Origin: Devosia sp. MC521
GTDB taxonomy: Bacteria > Pseudomonadota > Alphaproteobacteria > Rhizobiales > Devosiaceae
NCBI RefSeq assembly: GCF_014127105.1
Contig: NZ_CP059902.1
Coordinates: 62,001 to 126,000, forward strand
Reading direction: 5' to 3'
Length of the DNA: 64,000 bases
Within the stretch, counting starts at the first letter, position 1, and every line of letters starts with the position of its first letter. Positions 25,082-34,066 of the stretch are shown piece after piece. The notes beneath the pieces are model-generated. The model searched no databases and was not told where the DNA came from. It worked only from the letters and a program-made list of their open reading frames with translations. The translations under genes were made by a program, and so were the position numbers.

Positions 25082-26851
25082 ATGCTCATCAAGGCCACCA
25101 GGATCAGAGCTTCGGCAGGTGCCGGGGCTTTGGCACGACACCTCACCGATGGCGAGGATAACGAGTCAATCACTGTCATCCGTGGCACCATTGCGGACCT
25201 GCATGACGCCGTGGCTGACGCGAGACAGTTTAACAGGGTGTACGCCCTGCGCCATTTCATCATCGCCCCCGAGGTGGCCATAAACCGCCAACAGTTCGAG
25301 CGGGCTGCAAAGGCGTTGGGCGAGGAATTCGGCTTCAATCCGGATTTGGCGCTGGTGGTCGAACACCAGAAGTCCCGTGCTGTTGCAGGTGTGGCAGACC
25401 GTCACTGGCATCTCGTCGTCGCCGAGACCGACGCGGTGACTGGTAAGGTCCTGTCGAGCCGCTTCAGCCACCCCCGACATGAAAAAATCGCGAGGCTGCT
25501 CGAGCTTGGATTCGGCCATCCCATCAACGCCGGCGCTCACGACATCGCCGTCTTGGCCGCCCTTCGAGGCGAAGGCCATGGCGATCTTGCCGACCGTCTG
25601 GCTGGCGCCTTGGGCAATGGGACGAAGCCTGTTGCGGCATATAGCATCGAGGCTCATCAAGCCGGGAAACGTAATGGCGTCGATCTGGCTCAGGCCCGCC
25701 AACATATTCGCCTTGCATGGGCGGCGAGTACCGATGGCGACGACTTCCGTGCCCGCCTGGCCGGTCATGGCCTCGAAGTGGCGGCAGGTGACAAGGCCGG
25801 TATCGTCGTTATCCGCGACATGGCCACCGGCATCATTCTTGGTGCCGCCAATCGCATGGCCGGGGTTCGCCGCTCCGAATTTAATTCTCTTCTCGAAAGG
25901 ACAGACAATGACCACCAGCAGCCTGCCAGCCGTTTCCAGCACAGCCCAGATGATCTTGCAGGACACGGCCATTATCAAGCGCGACCTGATCACCATTCTG
26001 GAACTGGCGAAGTCGACGGCCTTGCCGCTGGAGGGCGAGCAAGTGTCGGTGCTGGAAACGATGGTCAGGCTGCTCCAGATGATCGTGAACGGGGTCGAGC
26101 AGAACCGGAAGGCCATCGAGGTTCTGCACCAACGCCTGGACGAGCCGGGCATCGCCCAGACGCTTCGTCGGATGATCGAAGCGGACTGACCGAAGCCGTC
26201 GCCAAGGCAGGCACCGCCGTTATGGCTCTGTCGAAAACCGGCGTCGGCCAGTCTCAAATGGATCGGACGCGGCAGCATCTGTCGGCGTTGGAAACGCAGG
26301 TACGGGCGCGTATCGCCGCCACCGAGGCCCGGCCTGTCCAGGCCGTATCTAACCGGCTGCATGCCGCCCGGCTTTACCAGGACGCCACCCACACCCGGCA
26401 TGCGGAGGTCCTCAGGAGGTATCGTGCGGCACAGGAACGCCTTGCCGCCCCCGAGCCACGTCGGAGCCTTACAGACCGCCTCCTGGGCCGGCAGCCTGCT
26501 GTTACCGTGATGGAAACGCTGGAACATGAAGTGGCTGCCGCCCGTGCGGACCTTATCGCAGCCGAGAAGGCGGCAGCGGGTGCCGATGGCAACCTCGCAC
26601 GGGTGGAGAAGGTCGAGGCCGCCGAGCGCACCCAGCACATGGGGCAGATGGAAACCGAGCGCAGGGCTGCCTTGGAAATGCTGGCAGAGATCATCACGGC
26701 GCAACGCATGGTGCATGCGTTTCCAGCCTTTGCCTATGCTGGTCCCCCATTTGTCGCGTGGTCTGGCGGCAAGGTCGAGCGGAAACGTAGGCGATCATCG
26801 CGGAACCCATGGGCCACAAACATCTGGGGCATTCCTCTGGACTTCGGCTGA
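25082..26851 (+). CDS. Mobilisation relaxase (HUH, MobA/VirD2-like)
   Basis: A 589-residue protein. The N-terminal 270 residues are the relaxase domain: MLIKATRIRASAGAGALARHL (start), VEHQKSRAVAGVADRHWHLVVAE with an H-x-H pair, and SRFSHPRHEKIARLLELGFGHPIN. The C-terminal 200 residues are a helical, coiled-coil-like domain ending in a basic stretch. Residues about 276-369 are low-complexity (His-, Gly- and Asp-rich) and correspond to a second gene nested in another frame (25908-26189). It follows the ribbon-helix-helix gene with no gap. Role: nicks oriT and is transferred covalently bound to DNA. Confidence 0.82.
   Translation: MLIKATRIRASAGAGALARHLTDGEDNESITVIRGTIADLHDAVADARQFNRVYALRHFIIAPEVAINRQQFERAAKALGEEFGFNPDLALVVEHQKSRAVAGVADRHWHLVVAETDAVTGKVLSSRFSHPRHEKIARLLELGFGHPINAGAHDIAVLAALRGEGHGDLADRLAGALGNGTKPVAAYSIEAHQAGKRNGVDLAQARQHIRLAWAASTDGDDFRARLAGHGLEVAAGDKAGIVVIRDMATGIILGAANRMAGVRRSEFNSLLERTDNDHQQPASRFQHSPDDLAGHGHYQARPDHHSGTGEVDGLAAGGRASVGAGNDGQAAPDDRERGRAEPEGHRGSAPTPGRAGHRPDASSDDRSGLTEAVAKAGTAVMALSKTGVGQSQMDRTRQHLSALETQVRARIAATEARPVQAVSNRLHAARLYQDATHTRHAEVLRRYRAAQERLAAPEPRRSLTDRLLGRQPAVTVMETLEHEVAAARADLIAAEKAAAGADGNLARVEKVEAAERTQHMGQMETERRAALEMLAEIITAQRMVHAFPAFAYAGPPFVAWSGGKVERKRRRSSRNPWATNIWGIPLDFG
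25908..26189 (+). CDS. Gene nested inside the relaxase gene in the +1 frame, small helical protein
   Basis: A 93-residue frame with its own ribosome site (AAAGGA, six to eight bases upstream of the ATG at 25908). The product reads as a regular amphipathic helical protein (TAQMILQDTAIIKRDLITIL, ALPLEGEQVSVLETMVRLLQ, AIEVLHQRLDEPGIAQTLRR). The relaxase translation of the same bases is low-complexity, which suggests that this frame is the constrained one. ColE1-type and R1162-type plasmids also nest small mob genes in their relaxase genes. The ATG lies in an open stretch beginning at 25479, but only this start has a good ribosome site. Confidence 0.6.
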   Translation: MTTSSLPAVSSTAQMILQDTAIIKRDLITILELAKSTALPLEGEQVSVLETMVRLLQMIVNGVEQNRKAIEVLHQRLDEPGIAQTLRRMIEAD

Positions 26852-26853
26852 CA

Positions 26854-26897
26854 ACGCAGGAACAAATGCAAAAGACCGGTGTTGACGCAGGAACAAA
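26854..26897. repeat. 13-bp direct repeat downstream of the relaxase
   Basis: ACGCAGGAACAAA at 26854-26866 and again at 26885-26897, in the gap before the next gene. It may be a binding site or a duplication scar; two copies are too few to call iterons. Confidence 0.4.
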
Positions 26898-26946
26898 CGG
26901 AATGTAGACCTTTCTCCACCGAGAAGCCTATTGTTTGGAGGACTAA

Positions 26947-27621
26947 ATGACAAACGTTTACGCAACGCCTGAAAGGCTCACCATGAAGGCCTACCTGTTC
27001 AAGATCGCCGTCGAAGCCTTGGAGGCAGACGGATGGCGCGTCGAGCGCGTGCCCGGCAGTGGGAAGTCGAGCGTGCGCCGCATCACCCGTGGTCAAGAAA
27101 GCAAGGTGGTTTCGATCCGCACCACCCAGGACACATGGATTGCGTTCCCCCGTCTCGATGGTGACAGCGGCTGGCGCACACTGGACGAAGTGGATGCCGT
27201 GGTGCCGGTATCGGTGGATGATCGGGACAGCCCGCGCTTTGCTAAGGTGCATCTGGTTGATGGCGATGAAATGCGCGATCGCTTCAACCGGGCCTATGAG
27301 GCTCGCAAGAACGCAGGCCATTCCATTCCTGTCGGACGCGGTGTCTGGGTCTCGCTTTACCTGCAAGATGCGAATGACCCGCCGACCCACGTGGGAGCAG
27401 GAGCTGGCCTTAAGCACAAGCCCATAGCCACCGTTGCCCTTTCACCCGACATGTTGGCGTCGGTGGATGAGCAGGACGATGACGTGCAAGGGTCAGCTCC
27501 CATCGCTGAAATCGGCGGTGGTGATGGCGAAGCGCCGTTGTCCATTGCCGAGGCCAAACGGCGTCTTGCCAAGACGTTTGGTGTCACCGAAGCTAGCATC
27601 AAGATCACCGTGGAAGCGTAA
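26947..27621 (+). CDS. Uncharacterised element-encoded protein
   Basis: A 224-residue soluble acidic protein with no signal or membrane segment. The N-terminal half (ALEADGWRVERVPGSGKSSVRRITRGQESKVVSIRTTQDTWIAF) alternates strands and could be a small restriction-like or regulatory fold; the C-terminus contains LSIAEAKRRLAKTFGVTEASIKITVEA, a helix-turn-helix-like end. A ribosome site (GGAGG) is present upstream of the ATG. It lies between the relaxase and the replication region. I do not recognise the family and assign no function. Confidence 0.6.
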   Translation: MTNVYATPERLTMKAYLFKIAVEALEADGWRVERVPGSGKSSVRRITRGQESKVVSIRTTQDTWIAFPRLDGDSGWRTLDEVDAVVPVSVDDRDSPRFAKVHLVDGDEMRDRFNRAYEARKNAGHSIPVGRGVWVSLYLQDANDPPTHVGAGAGLKHKPIATVALSPDMLASVDEQDDDVQGSAPIAEIGGGDGEAPLSIAEAKRRLAKTFGVTEASIKITVEA

Positions 27622-27656
27622 TTAACCGTGCTCAAGGGCGAGTTGGTATCGCCACC

Positions 27657-27720
27657 GATTCGGGCAAACTGGCATTTCCAGCCTTTGGCATAGGTGGAAA
27701 TGCACTTGCCGACTCGGGCA
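27657..27720 (+). other. Candidate replication-origin structure upstream of rep
   Basis: The 411-bp gap before the rep gene holds near-identical direct repeats GATTCGGGCA (27657-27666) and GACTCGGGCA (27711-27720), flanking an inverted repeat GCATTTCCA (27672-27680) / TGGAAATGC (27695-27703). A hairpin bracketed by repeats next to an HUH Rep gene is the layout of a double-strand origin. I see no gene in the rest of the gap. Confidence 0.4.
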
Positions 27721-28032
27721 GACACAGAATCCATACTGCTGTTGCGGTACGGACACATGGGGCTGAGAGGCGGCAGAACGCCCGTACAACGCCTCTTCGG
27801 TTTCTGCGTCCCCCTGTACGATCCCCCCTTAAGGGGTGGCACCCACGTTCGTCCAGATCGGTGTCGCGGTCGATCACATGGGAGGGTGTCCTTCTCATTC
27901 CGGAAAATGTCGAATCGGGAACGATCCGGCAACCGGACCGGCTGTTGACCTCAACCCATTGAGCTTGCTCGGAATTCTGCGACCCTCGTTGGCATCGGAG
28001 GCACGTCCTCCAGTCCCCAGCGAGGTTTCGAC

Positions 28033-29790
28033 ATGGAAGAACTGCCGCCCCTTCTCGACTATATCCGCAAGGCCGAAGAGGCCGAAAAAGACGCTGCTCA
28101 GCCGCCCGAGCTTGCTCTGGCTGCCGTTTCGGATTTGCCGCCTCCCGATGAGCCTGCCCGTCCTGTGCCCGCCCCTGATGACGGTCAGCGCGTCGATCAG
28201 TTGGTTGCCGATGAGGCGCATGCCGATGGTGGTGAGGCTACCCGTGCCGCCGAGGGTTTCGACCCCGTGGAGCGGGAAGGCAAGGGCTCCTCTCTATACT
28301 CGGGTTTCAAGACCGTAGATTTCCAGAATAAAGATACCACCACGGTCTCGACGACATCGGTCCTGCGGACGGTGCAAGCCCTGCATGAACCTGGCAAGGA
28401 CGAAACCGGCAAGGACAAGAAGAGGCCGCCTATCTGCTATTGCGGAGCACCTCGGCTCAAGGACGTTGATGTTCACCTGCGCGATGATGGCACTGGCAGG
28501 ACGAAGGCTGGGGTATCAGGCATATGGCGTTGCCGGAACGGCGAGACCTGCCCCCTCTGCATAGAGGCTGCCACGGCCCGCCGCACGGATGCTTACGCCC
28601 GTGTTGGCAAGGCTGCCATCAAGAAGGGAGGCAGCGTCGTAAGCGTCGTGCTCTCTGTCTCCCACAGCCTTGAGGACAAACTGGCCGACCTCATGGCAGC
28701 GGTGAAGAAGGCGTCCACCGGCGCAAGGGCTGGTGGGCCGTGGCATCGCAACATCAAGGTGGCCCTTGGGGCGCTTGGCGTCCTTGTCGATCACCATGTT
28801 CGCTATGGCCAGCGCTTCGGTTGGCACTACCATCAGCACCTTACGATCTTCTGCCTCAACCGCGATGCGGAGGCGATCAAGGTGGCCGTCGACGCGCTAG
28901 TTGAACGCTATCTGCGTCTCCTGGCCCGCCAGGGATACCGTGCCGCCGCCGAAAGGCAGCATGTCAAGGTGCTGACGGAACACCCCGAGGGCAAAGCCTA
29001 TACTTACCCCGCCAACCACAATCCCGGCGATGACGACGAGGCCGTGGAGGTCGCCGCTGTCGATCACGGTGAGGACGAAAGCCTATCGCCCATGCAGTTG
29101 GCCGAACGGGCTGCCCATGGCGATAACCGGGCTGCTGCATTGTTCATGGAGTTTTCAGCAGCCATCAAGAAAACCCGTGGCGTCATCGTGACTCCGGCCA
29201 TGGCCATGGCCCTTGAGATTGAGCGGAAGGAAGAGGAACCGGCCTATACGGAGCAGACTCGCCTCGGCTCGATCCCCGGCAAAGTGTGGACGAAGCTCAT
29301 CGATCAGAACCTGAACGGCACTTTCCTCACCCGAGTGGAATTGGCGGGTCGGGAGAACTGGCTCGCCGTACGCTGGTGGGCGCTGGAGCAGACCGGCGAG
29401 GCCCCTGAATATTCTAACGAACTGGCCGATGAGCTTGCCGAACTCTTTCAAGCCCAGCAGCGCCTTGTCGATCCCACGGCCAAGCAACTGGCGCAGGACC
29501 AGATCGGCATAATGCAGTGCGACTGGAACGAGAGCCATGGTGCCGATCTCGTCGTTGCGACCATGGACTATGTCAAAGCCCACTTCCGGCACATGCGGGT
29601 GGATAAGGCTGGTGTCGAATACTGGATGGCGACGCTCGATGATCTGGCTGGGAAGGTCCATCGTCGTCGGGCCGCCGCGTCTCACACGACCCTGCCCATG
29701 GGCGACAGCCCGCCTTCGGTCGAAACTGTCTCACACGGGTCAGTTCGTGACCGTGTGAGACAAAACTACCGGAATTCTCAGCATGCCTAA
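28033..29790 (+). CDS. Rolling-circle-type replication initiator (HUH Rep)
   Basis: A 585-residue protein. The first 130 residues are acidic and probably disordered. A zinc-binding-like CYCGAP...CPLC region follows, then a Rep_1-like core: VVSVVLSVSHSLEDKLADLM, RVRYGQRFGWHYHQHLTIF with the H-x-H pair of the HUH site, and GKAYTYPANHN, where the Tyr may be the nucleophile. The C-terminal 200 residues are helical. This resembles plasmid Rep proteins of the 'protein rep' type. On an integrated element it could allow excision-linked replication. The nucleophile assignment is tentative. Confidence 0.75.
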   Translation: MEELPPLLDYIRKAEEAEKDAAQPPELALAAVSDLPPPDEPARPVPAPDDGQRVDQLVADEAHADGGEATRAAEGFDPVEREGKGSSLYSGFKTVDFQNKDTTTVSTTSVLRTVQALHEPGKDETGKDKKRPPICYCGAPRLKDVDVHLRDDGTGRTKAGVSGIWRCRNGETCPLCIEAATARRTDAYARVGKAAIKKGGSVVSVVLSVSHSLEDKLADLMAAVKKASTGARAGGPWHRNIKVALGALGVLVDHHVRYGQRFGWHYHQHLTIFCLNRDAEAIKVAVDALVERYLRLLARQGYRAAAERQHVKVLTEHPEGKAYTYPANHNPGDDDEAVEVAAVDHGEDESLSPMQLAERAAHGDNRAAALFMEFSAAIKKTRGVIVTPAMAMALEIERKEEEPAYTEQTRLGSIPGKVWTKLIDQNLNGTFLTRVELAGRENWLAVRWWALEQTGEAPEYSNELADELAELFQAQQRLVDPTAKQLAQDQIGIMQCDWNESHGADLVVATMDYVKAHFRHMRVDKAGVEYWMATLDDLAGKVHRRRAAASHTTLPMGDSPPSVETVSHGSVRDRVRQNYRNSQHA

Positions 29791-29817
29791 GCCCTAATTG
29801 GAACCGAGGACCATCAC

Positions 29818-30396
29818 ATGACCAAAACCATCGCCGGCCAGATTATCGGCTACGCCCGCACCTCCACCGTTGACCAGGTCGCTGGCCTTGAGGCCCAGCT
29901 TGCCGAACTCACCGCCCTTGGCGCGGATAAGATTTTCCATGAGCAGGTGAGCAGCGTGGCCGAACGCGCCCAGCTTGATATCGCCATGGCCTATGTCCGT
30001 GAGGGCGACACCTTCGCTGTCACCAAACTGGACAGGCTCGCAAGGTCCGTCTCCGGCCTCGTCACCATTGCCGACGAACTGAAGGCTAAGGGCGTGACCC
30101 TCCGCATCCTCTCTCTCGACATCGACACCTCGACGCCGATGGGGCAGTTGATGTTGAACCTGCTGGGGGCTATCGCGCAATTTGAGCGCGAAATCATGCT
30201 CGAACGGCAGCGGGAAGGCATTGAGAAGGCTAAGCGCGAGGGGCGGTACACTGGTCGCCAGAAAACTGCCCAGCGTCACACCGCCAAGATCAAGGAGCTT
30301 GCCGCCGCCGGCACCAAGCCCGCCAAAATCGCAGAGGACCTCGGCATCAGCAGGTCGAGCGTCTACCGTGTCCTTGATCTGGCTGCTGCGTCATGA
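29818..30396 (+). CDS. Serine recombinase (resolvase/invertase family)
   Basis: A 192-residue small serine recombinase. The N-terminus IIGYARTSTVDQ holds the catalytic Ser; VTKLDRLARSVSGL is the conserved LDRL.R block, TPMGQLMLNLLGAIAQFEREIMLERQREGI the E-helix, and AKIAEDLGISRSSVYRVL the C-terminal helix-turn-helix. It lies 28 bp after rep, in the position of a plasmid multimer resolvase. A switching role cannot be excluded, but no inverted repeats bracket a promoter nearby. Confidence 0.92.
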   Translation: MTKTIAGQIIGYARTSTVDQVAGLEAQLAELTALGADKIFHEQVSSVAERAQLDIAMAYVREGDTFAVTKLDRLARSVSGLVTIADELKAKGVTLRILSLDIDTSTPMGQLMLNLLGAIAQFEREIMLERQREGIEKAKREGRYTGRQKTAQRHTAKIKELAAAGTKPAKIAEDLGISRSSVYRVLDLAAAS

Positions 30397-30432
30397 CAGG
30401 ACGGTAGGACCATGATGAAAGAAGGAGTTTTA

Positions 30433-30891
30433 ATGTCGATTATGAGAGGCCTGTCGTCCTGTTCCACCAAGTCGATGGGCGGTTCTTTCTTGGTCATGTT
30501 GATGTTGTCGGCCATTGTGACGGTTCCAGCCCAAGGCGATGGTATTCGCTGTCATTTCGGCACCGTGGACGCGAAGCCGCAGCGTACCATCCTCTACGAA
30601 CGGACGGAATCGGGCCGGGAAATTTCAATCTGGACCGTCAGAGGGGGTGGCGGTCAGGTGCTGGACGACAAGTTTTCAGTTCCAGAGTCCCAGGTGAGTC
30701 CCTTTTACGCTGTCCGAGCGATGGAGGACGTTCCGACCAAAGAGGTGGTCACGACCATCGAAACATTCCGAGGCGTGCCGTATACGTACTGGGTGGACTG
30801 GAAAGATCAGAAACTCACCTACGCGACATTCGACCCTTTCGAAATGAAGGTGTGGCAGAATGCCCCCGACCTTTGTATCTTCGAACCGTAG
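30433..30891 (+). CDS. Exported protein of unknown function
   Basis: A 152-residue protein with a signal peptide (SFLVMLMLSAIVTVPAQG, probable cleavage after AQG) and a beta-rich mature part starting DGIRCHFGTVD and ending with a Cys near the C-terminus (DLCIFEP), which could pair with the first Cys. I chose ATG 30433 because GAAGGAG precedes it by about six bases; an ATG seven codons upstream lacks one. It follows the serine recombinase by 36 bp. No family recognised. Confidence 0.65.
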   Translation: MSIMRGLSSCSTKSMGGSFLVMLMLSAIVTVPAQGDGIRCHFGTVDAKPQRTILYERTESGREISIWTVRGGGGQVLDDKFSVPESQVSPFYAVRAMEDVPTKEVVTTIETFRGVPYTYWVDWKDQKLTYATFDPFEMKVWQNAPDLCIFEP

Positions 30892-30956
30892 GCGCGCGCC
30901 ACCGAGCTACTTCGGGCGGTTTCGGTCTATGCCAAGATTTGATTGAAGGAGAGACA

Positions 30957-31172
30957 ATGAGCGTCAACAGTGATCGGGATCGTGCGGCTACCATCGCCGG
31001 TATGCTGGGGATGTCCAGTGAGATGGAAGAGCATTTTTACAAGCTCATCAAGGCCGTCGAAAAGAGCGATGCAGAATGGCTCGCTGCCGTTAAAATGTTT
31101 CAGGCCGCTGAACCCTCCTTCACGGATGACCATGCTAACATGGTTCGGACGTTCTGGCAGGCTCAAGGTTAA
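30957..31172 (+). CDS. Small helical protein, unknown function
   Basis: A 71-residue protein, mostly helical (DRAATIAGMLGMSSEMEEHFYKLIKAVEKSDAEW onward), no signal, no membrane segment. The ATG has AGGAGA six bases upstream and a 65-bp gap to the exported protein gene before it, so the two may be co-transcribed. No family recognised. Confidence 0.6.
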   Translation: MSVNSDRDRAATIAGMLGMSSEMEEHFYKLIKAVEKSDAEWLAAVKMFQAAEPSFTDDHANMVRTFWQAQG

Positions 31173-31202
31173 TCGCATAGCCCGTCTTAATGACAGGGTG
31201 AG

Positions 31203-32528
31203 CTAGTTGGCGTTGAAGTCGGCAGCGCTGATACCTGTTGGACGGACGTTGCCACCGGCTACCGTATAGAGGGTGAACGACAACTCCTGGGTGATGATCT
31301 GTGTGGCAGTCGTTTCTGTAGTGAAATTCTGTATCCCGTCGAACGCGCTCGCTGACGGCTCGACAAATGAGGTGCAGTCACGGGACATCGCATCACCGTA
31401 GGCGAACTGAACACGATACCCTCCATCCGGGATTCCGTCGAACGACGCCGTCATGTTCTTCTTCACAAAGAACGACGCAACCAGTTTTCCGATGGCGGCA
31501 TCGCGGAGCTTGATGATGGCATCGCCCGAAGACCCATTGTTGATGGTCAGCCGGTGGCCGTTCTCTGCCAGTCGAATATTCTGGTCCAGCACCCGGCCAT
31601 TCGCCGGACGTGTTTTGCACAAGTTCACCGGTGCCAAGGCGACCGGTGTGCTGCCGTTGGTTCCTGCCGAGATAGTGTTGGATGGCTTGGTCGGCGGCTG
31701 GTAGCTGCTCCGGTAATTCGTGCCGAAAGGGTTGACCAGTAGCACATAGGCAATGGCGGGGATCGCGCACCCCATTAAGACCTGACCGGCGGCGGCACCA
31801 GCGTTCATCTTCCACGGGGAACGTAGCCGCCCAACTTTCTGTCCGTTGGCAGCCAATATCTCCAACAGCTGTTTTGCCGCCCCTGCGATCTTAATGTCCG
31901 AGGCTGTTTTCAATTGGCTTGCGAGTGATCCGGCGAGGTCGTATTTCCCCCGATCCATAAAGGCGATGGCGTTCTGCCAGATCAACTGTTCCTCAATGTC
32001 CTTGTGGCGCTCACCGCCGCACGCGTTACGGAATATCTCTCGGACAGTATAGATCGGCCCCCACGGCAATCCCCACCAGCCAAAGGCAGCAGAAATCGCC
32101 GACGAACGGAACGCTTGTTTCGATGCGCAGTCGCTGCAGTATATGCCGGGCTTCGGCGAGGTCCTTGTCATGACGAGGAAGCTCACCACCTGCCGGAACA
32201 CCAGGAAGCGAGGTTGTGCGGTGACCTTGCCGCACTTGGAGCATTGAATGGGCTCAACCGGTTCTCGCCGGGACTCCTGTTCAGCTGCTGCCGACCGTGC
32301 TGGGCGAGAGGACCGTTCCGGCTCGTCATATGTTGCACGCCTGGCCGGATCGCCAATGACCTCATAGGCTTCGGTGACCCGCCGGAATTTCTCGGCGGCT
32401 GCCCGGTCCTTATTTACGTCAGGATGGTAGATTTTCGCCAAGGCCCGATACACGGCCTTGATTTCATCCAACGACGCCGTGTGACTCACGCCAAGGTCAG
32501 CATAATACCCGCGAGGATCCGAAGTCAT
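31203..32528 (-). CDS. J-domain (DnaJ-like) membrane protein with zinc-ribbon-like Cys pairs
   Basis: A 441-residue protein. Residues 8-70 are a J domain ([34 protein letters not shown], with the HPD tripeptide that stimulates Hsp70). Next comes a region with CSKCGK and CSDCASK, a four-Cys zinc-ribbon candidate. A single hydrophobic segment near residue 270 ([19 protein letters not shown]) is followed by an exported beta-rich tail with one Cys pair. It overlaps the next upstream membrane-protein gene by four bases (ATGA). This probably recruits DnaK to the membrane; the substrate is unknown. Confidence 0.8.
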   Translation of the reverse strand: MTSDPRGYYADLGVSHTASLDEIKAVYRALAKIYHPDVNKDRAAAEKFRRVTEAYEVIGDPARRATYDEPERSSRPARSAAAEQESRREPVEPIQCSKCGKVTAQPRFLVFRQVVSFLVMTRTSPKPGIYCSDCASKQAFRSSAISAAFGWWGLPWGPIYTVREIFRNACGGERHKDIEEQLIWQNAIAFMDRGKYDLAGSLASQLKTASDIKIAGAAKQLLEILAANGQKVGRLRSPWKMNAGAAAGQVLMGCAIPAIAYVLLVNPFGTNYRSSYQPPTKPSNTISAGTNGSTPVALAPVNLCKTRPANGRVLDQNIRLAENGHRLTINNGSSGDAIIKLRDAAIGKLVASFFVKKNMTASFDGIPDGGYRVQFAYGDAMSRDCTSFVEPSASAFDGIQNFTTETTATQIITQELSFTLYTVAGGNVRPTGISAADFNAN

Positions 32529-32833
32529 CGGGCGATCCGTTCCTCGGCAAACGCGCCGAATAGCGCCACCACGAATATGAAAATGTATCCGGCGACAACC
32601 GCGAGGCACATCTGGGTAAAGAGGTTGAAGAACACGCCATACCTCATCCAAGTGTCGAACGCCCAGTAGACCTCAGCGAAAGGCGGGGTGAAAAACGTCA
32701 GGATGGCTGGCAACAAGCCGCCAAGCTGGTAAGCGAACCATACAGTTGCGACATGCACGACCAGTGCACCAAGATGGACCACGAAACCGCCGATCATGGC
32801 AGTCGTAGTCAGCAGCATGTATACCGCTCGCAT
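32525..32833 (-). CDS. Small membrane protein, partner of the J-domain protein
   Basis: A 102-residue protein with three hydrophobic segments ([61 protein letters not shown]). Its stop overlaps the start of the J-domain gene, so the two are translationally coupled and probably form a complex. No family recognised beyond generic small membrane proteins. Confidence 0.7.
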   Translation of the reverse strand: MRAVYMLLTTTAMIGGFVVHLGALVVHVATVWFAYQLGGLLPAILTFFTPPFAEVYWAFDTWMRYGVFFNLFTQMCLAVVAGYIFIFVVALFGAFAEERIAR

Positions 32834-32892
32834 GTTTCCCCCTCCGGCCTCGATGGCATGGTGGCAGAAAGCCTAACTATTGGAAAGTTGTC

Positions 32893-33258
32893 GTGATCGT
32901 GGCCCCCAGAAATGTAGCCTGTACCTTAATTGTAGTGGCGGTGGCGACTGTGTATTCGCCCAATGCCTTTTCGCTGGAGTACAAGACGGAAGAATTTCTT
33001 AGCGGTACCAGCCATGTCGCAGTGGCCTATATGTGTGGCGTGTTGGGCCAGAAAACCGGCGTGGAGCCGATGGCTTTGTCCTTGGTAGCCAAGGCAATGG
33101 AGAGTACCGGCCAGATGAACCAGACACACAGCGGTCACCTACTCGATGACGCCCTGACGTGGTGGGAAACGGAAGGTCAATCGGTAGACACAAACGAGAT
33201 GTGGGAAAAGTTTTGCGCCCAGCCCGTCTCCAATTTCAAACGTCTCTACGGGGAATAG
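32893..33258 (+). CDS. Exported small protein, unknown function
   Basis: A 121-residue protein starting with a GTG and a signal peptide (CTLIVVAVATVYSPNAFS). The mature part, with Cys in AYMCGVLGQ and WEKFCAQP and mostly helical, is short. It is 59 bp from, and divergent to, the small membrane protein gene. No known family; it may be a cargo or effector of the element. Confidence 0.55.
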   Translation: MIVAPRNVACTLIVVAVATVYSPNAFSLEYKTEEFLSGTSHVAVAYMCGVLGQKTGVEPMALSLVAKAMESTGQMNQTHSGHLLDDALTWWETEGQSVDTNEMWEKFCAQPVSNFKRLYGE

Positions 33259-33436
33259 GCTGCACGAACCTGCTGCCATCAATGCCAATACGCAGGTACG
33301 TCTTGCGGACACTCGCAATCCGTCCCTCTGGCAGGAAATGTGCCAGCGTCGTCAGTGCATAACCCGCCAAGATGCAGCGATACCGATGTGGCAGAACATG
33401 GTCATCTGAGGTAAGTCGATAAACTCCATTTCGACC

Positions 33437-33991
33437 TCAGTTGAATGGGTTGGGCATGGCGATGACGTTGCAGTCTTCTTCGTTGCGATACGTCCATTTC
33501 ACCATTGCGGCCTGCTCGGAGGCATCACGCTCGCCATGCAGAGTAACCGAGACCCACTTTAGGTCTCCATCACCAAGCCAGAACCATGCGTCAAGTTGAG
33601 TGGCGTCCATGCTGATCGGCACGTTCGTATTCTCGCCATAGACCTCGTCAAGTTGGGATCGAATAGTCGCTATCGTCCTGGTGATGTCTTCGCGAGCGGC
33701 CATAGGCGCGTAACCCACCACCACACATACCCCTGCACTGGCGGTGGCAGTCGCGGAGTAGAGCGACAGGAGTGGGTGCGGATTCGGCACGGCTATGACC
33801 ATCTCGGTTTCGCTGACCTTCCGATCAACCTCAAGATCGCTAATGGTCGTTCCCATGTCGATGCCGAAGGCCACGGTGGCCGCGTTTGTTGACTGCGAAC
33901 AGCCCATGAGAATGATGGCGGCGGCAAACGTCGCTGACTTCAATGAATGCAAGATGTCCCCCAGGATGGCCGGAGCAAGTATTGGCCACAA
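33437..33991 (-). CDS. Putative lipoprotein, unknown function
   Basis: A 184-residue protein whose N-terminus contains FAAAIILMGCSQ, a lipobox (L-M-G-C), so it is probably lipid-anchored. A TTG start at about 33951 (LHSLKS...) would place the signal immediately at the N-terminus and has a G-rich ribosome site; the longer frame to 33991 is less likely as a signal peptide. The mature domain is beta-rich (DAWFWLGDGDLKWVSVTLHG). No function assigned. Between 33259 and 33436 I see no gene. Confidence 0.55.
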   Translation of the reverse strand: MWPILAPAILGDILHSLKSATFAAAIILMGCSQSTNAATVAFGIDMGTTISDLEVDRKVSETEMVIAVPNPHPLLSLYSATATASAGVCVVVGYAPMAAREDITRTIATIRSQLDEVYGENTNVPISMDATQLDAWFWLGDGDLKWVSVTLHGERDASEQAAMVKWTYRNEEDCNVIAMPNPFN

Positions 33992-34066
33992 TGCCCAACA
34001 GGTGGCGAAGTGGCAACGCGCATTCGGGCAGGATACCCTCCGGCCTGTCTTTGTTGAAGAAGAGCG

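Noticed and set aside
25166..26716. 516-codon minus-strand frame opposite the relaxase
   Set aside because: No family features, and the opposite strand has HUH motifs; a shadow.
29818..30396. Invertible promoter or phase-variation switch driven by the serine recombinase
   Set aside because: I could not find a pair of inverted recombination sites around a promoter; a multimer-resolution role fits better.
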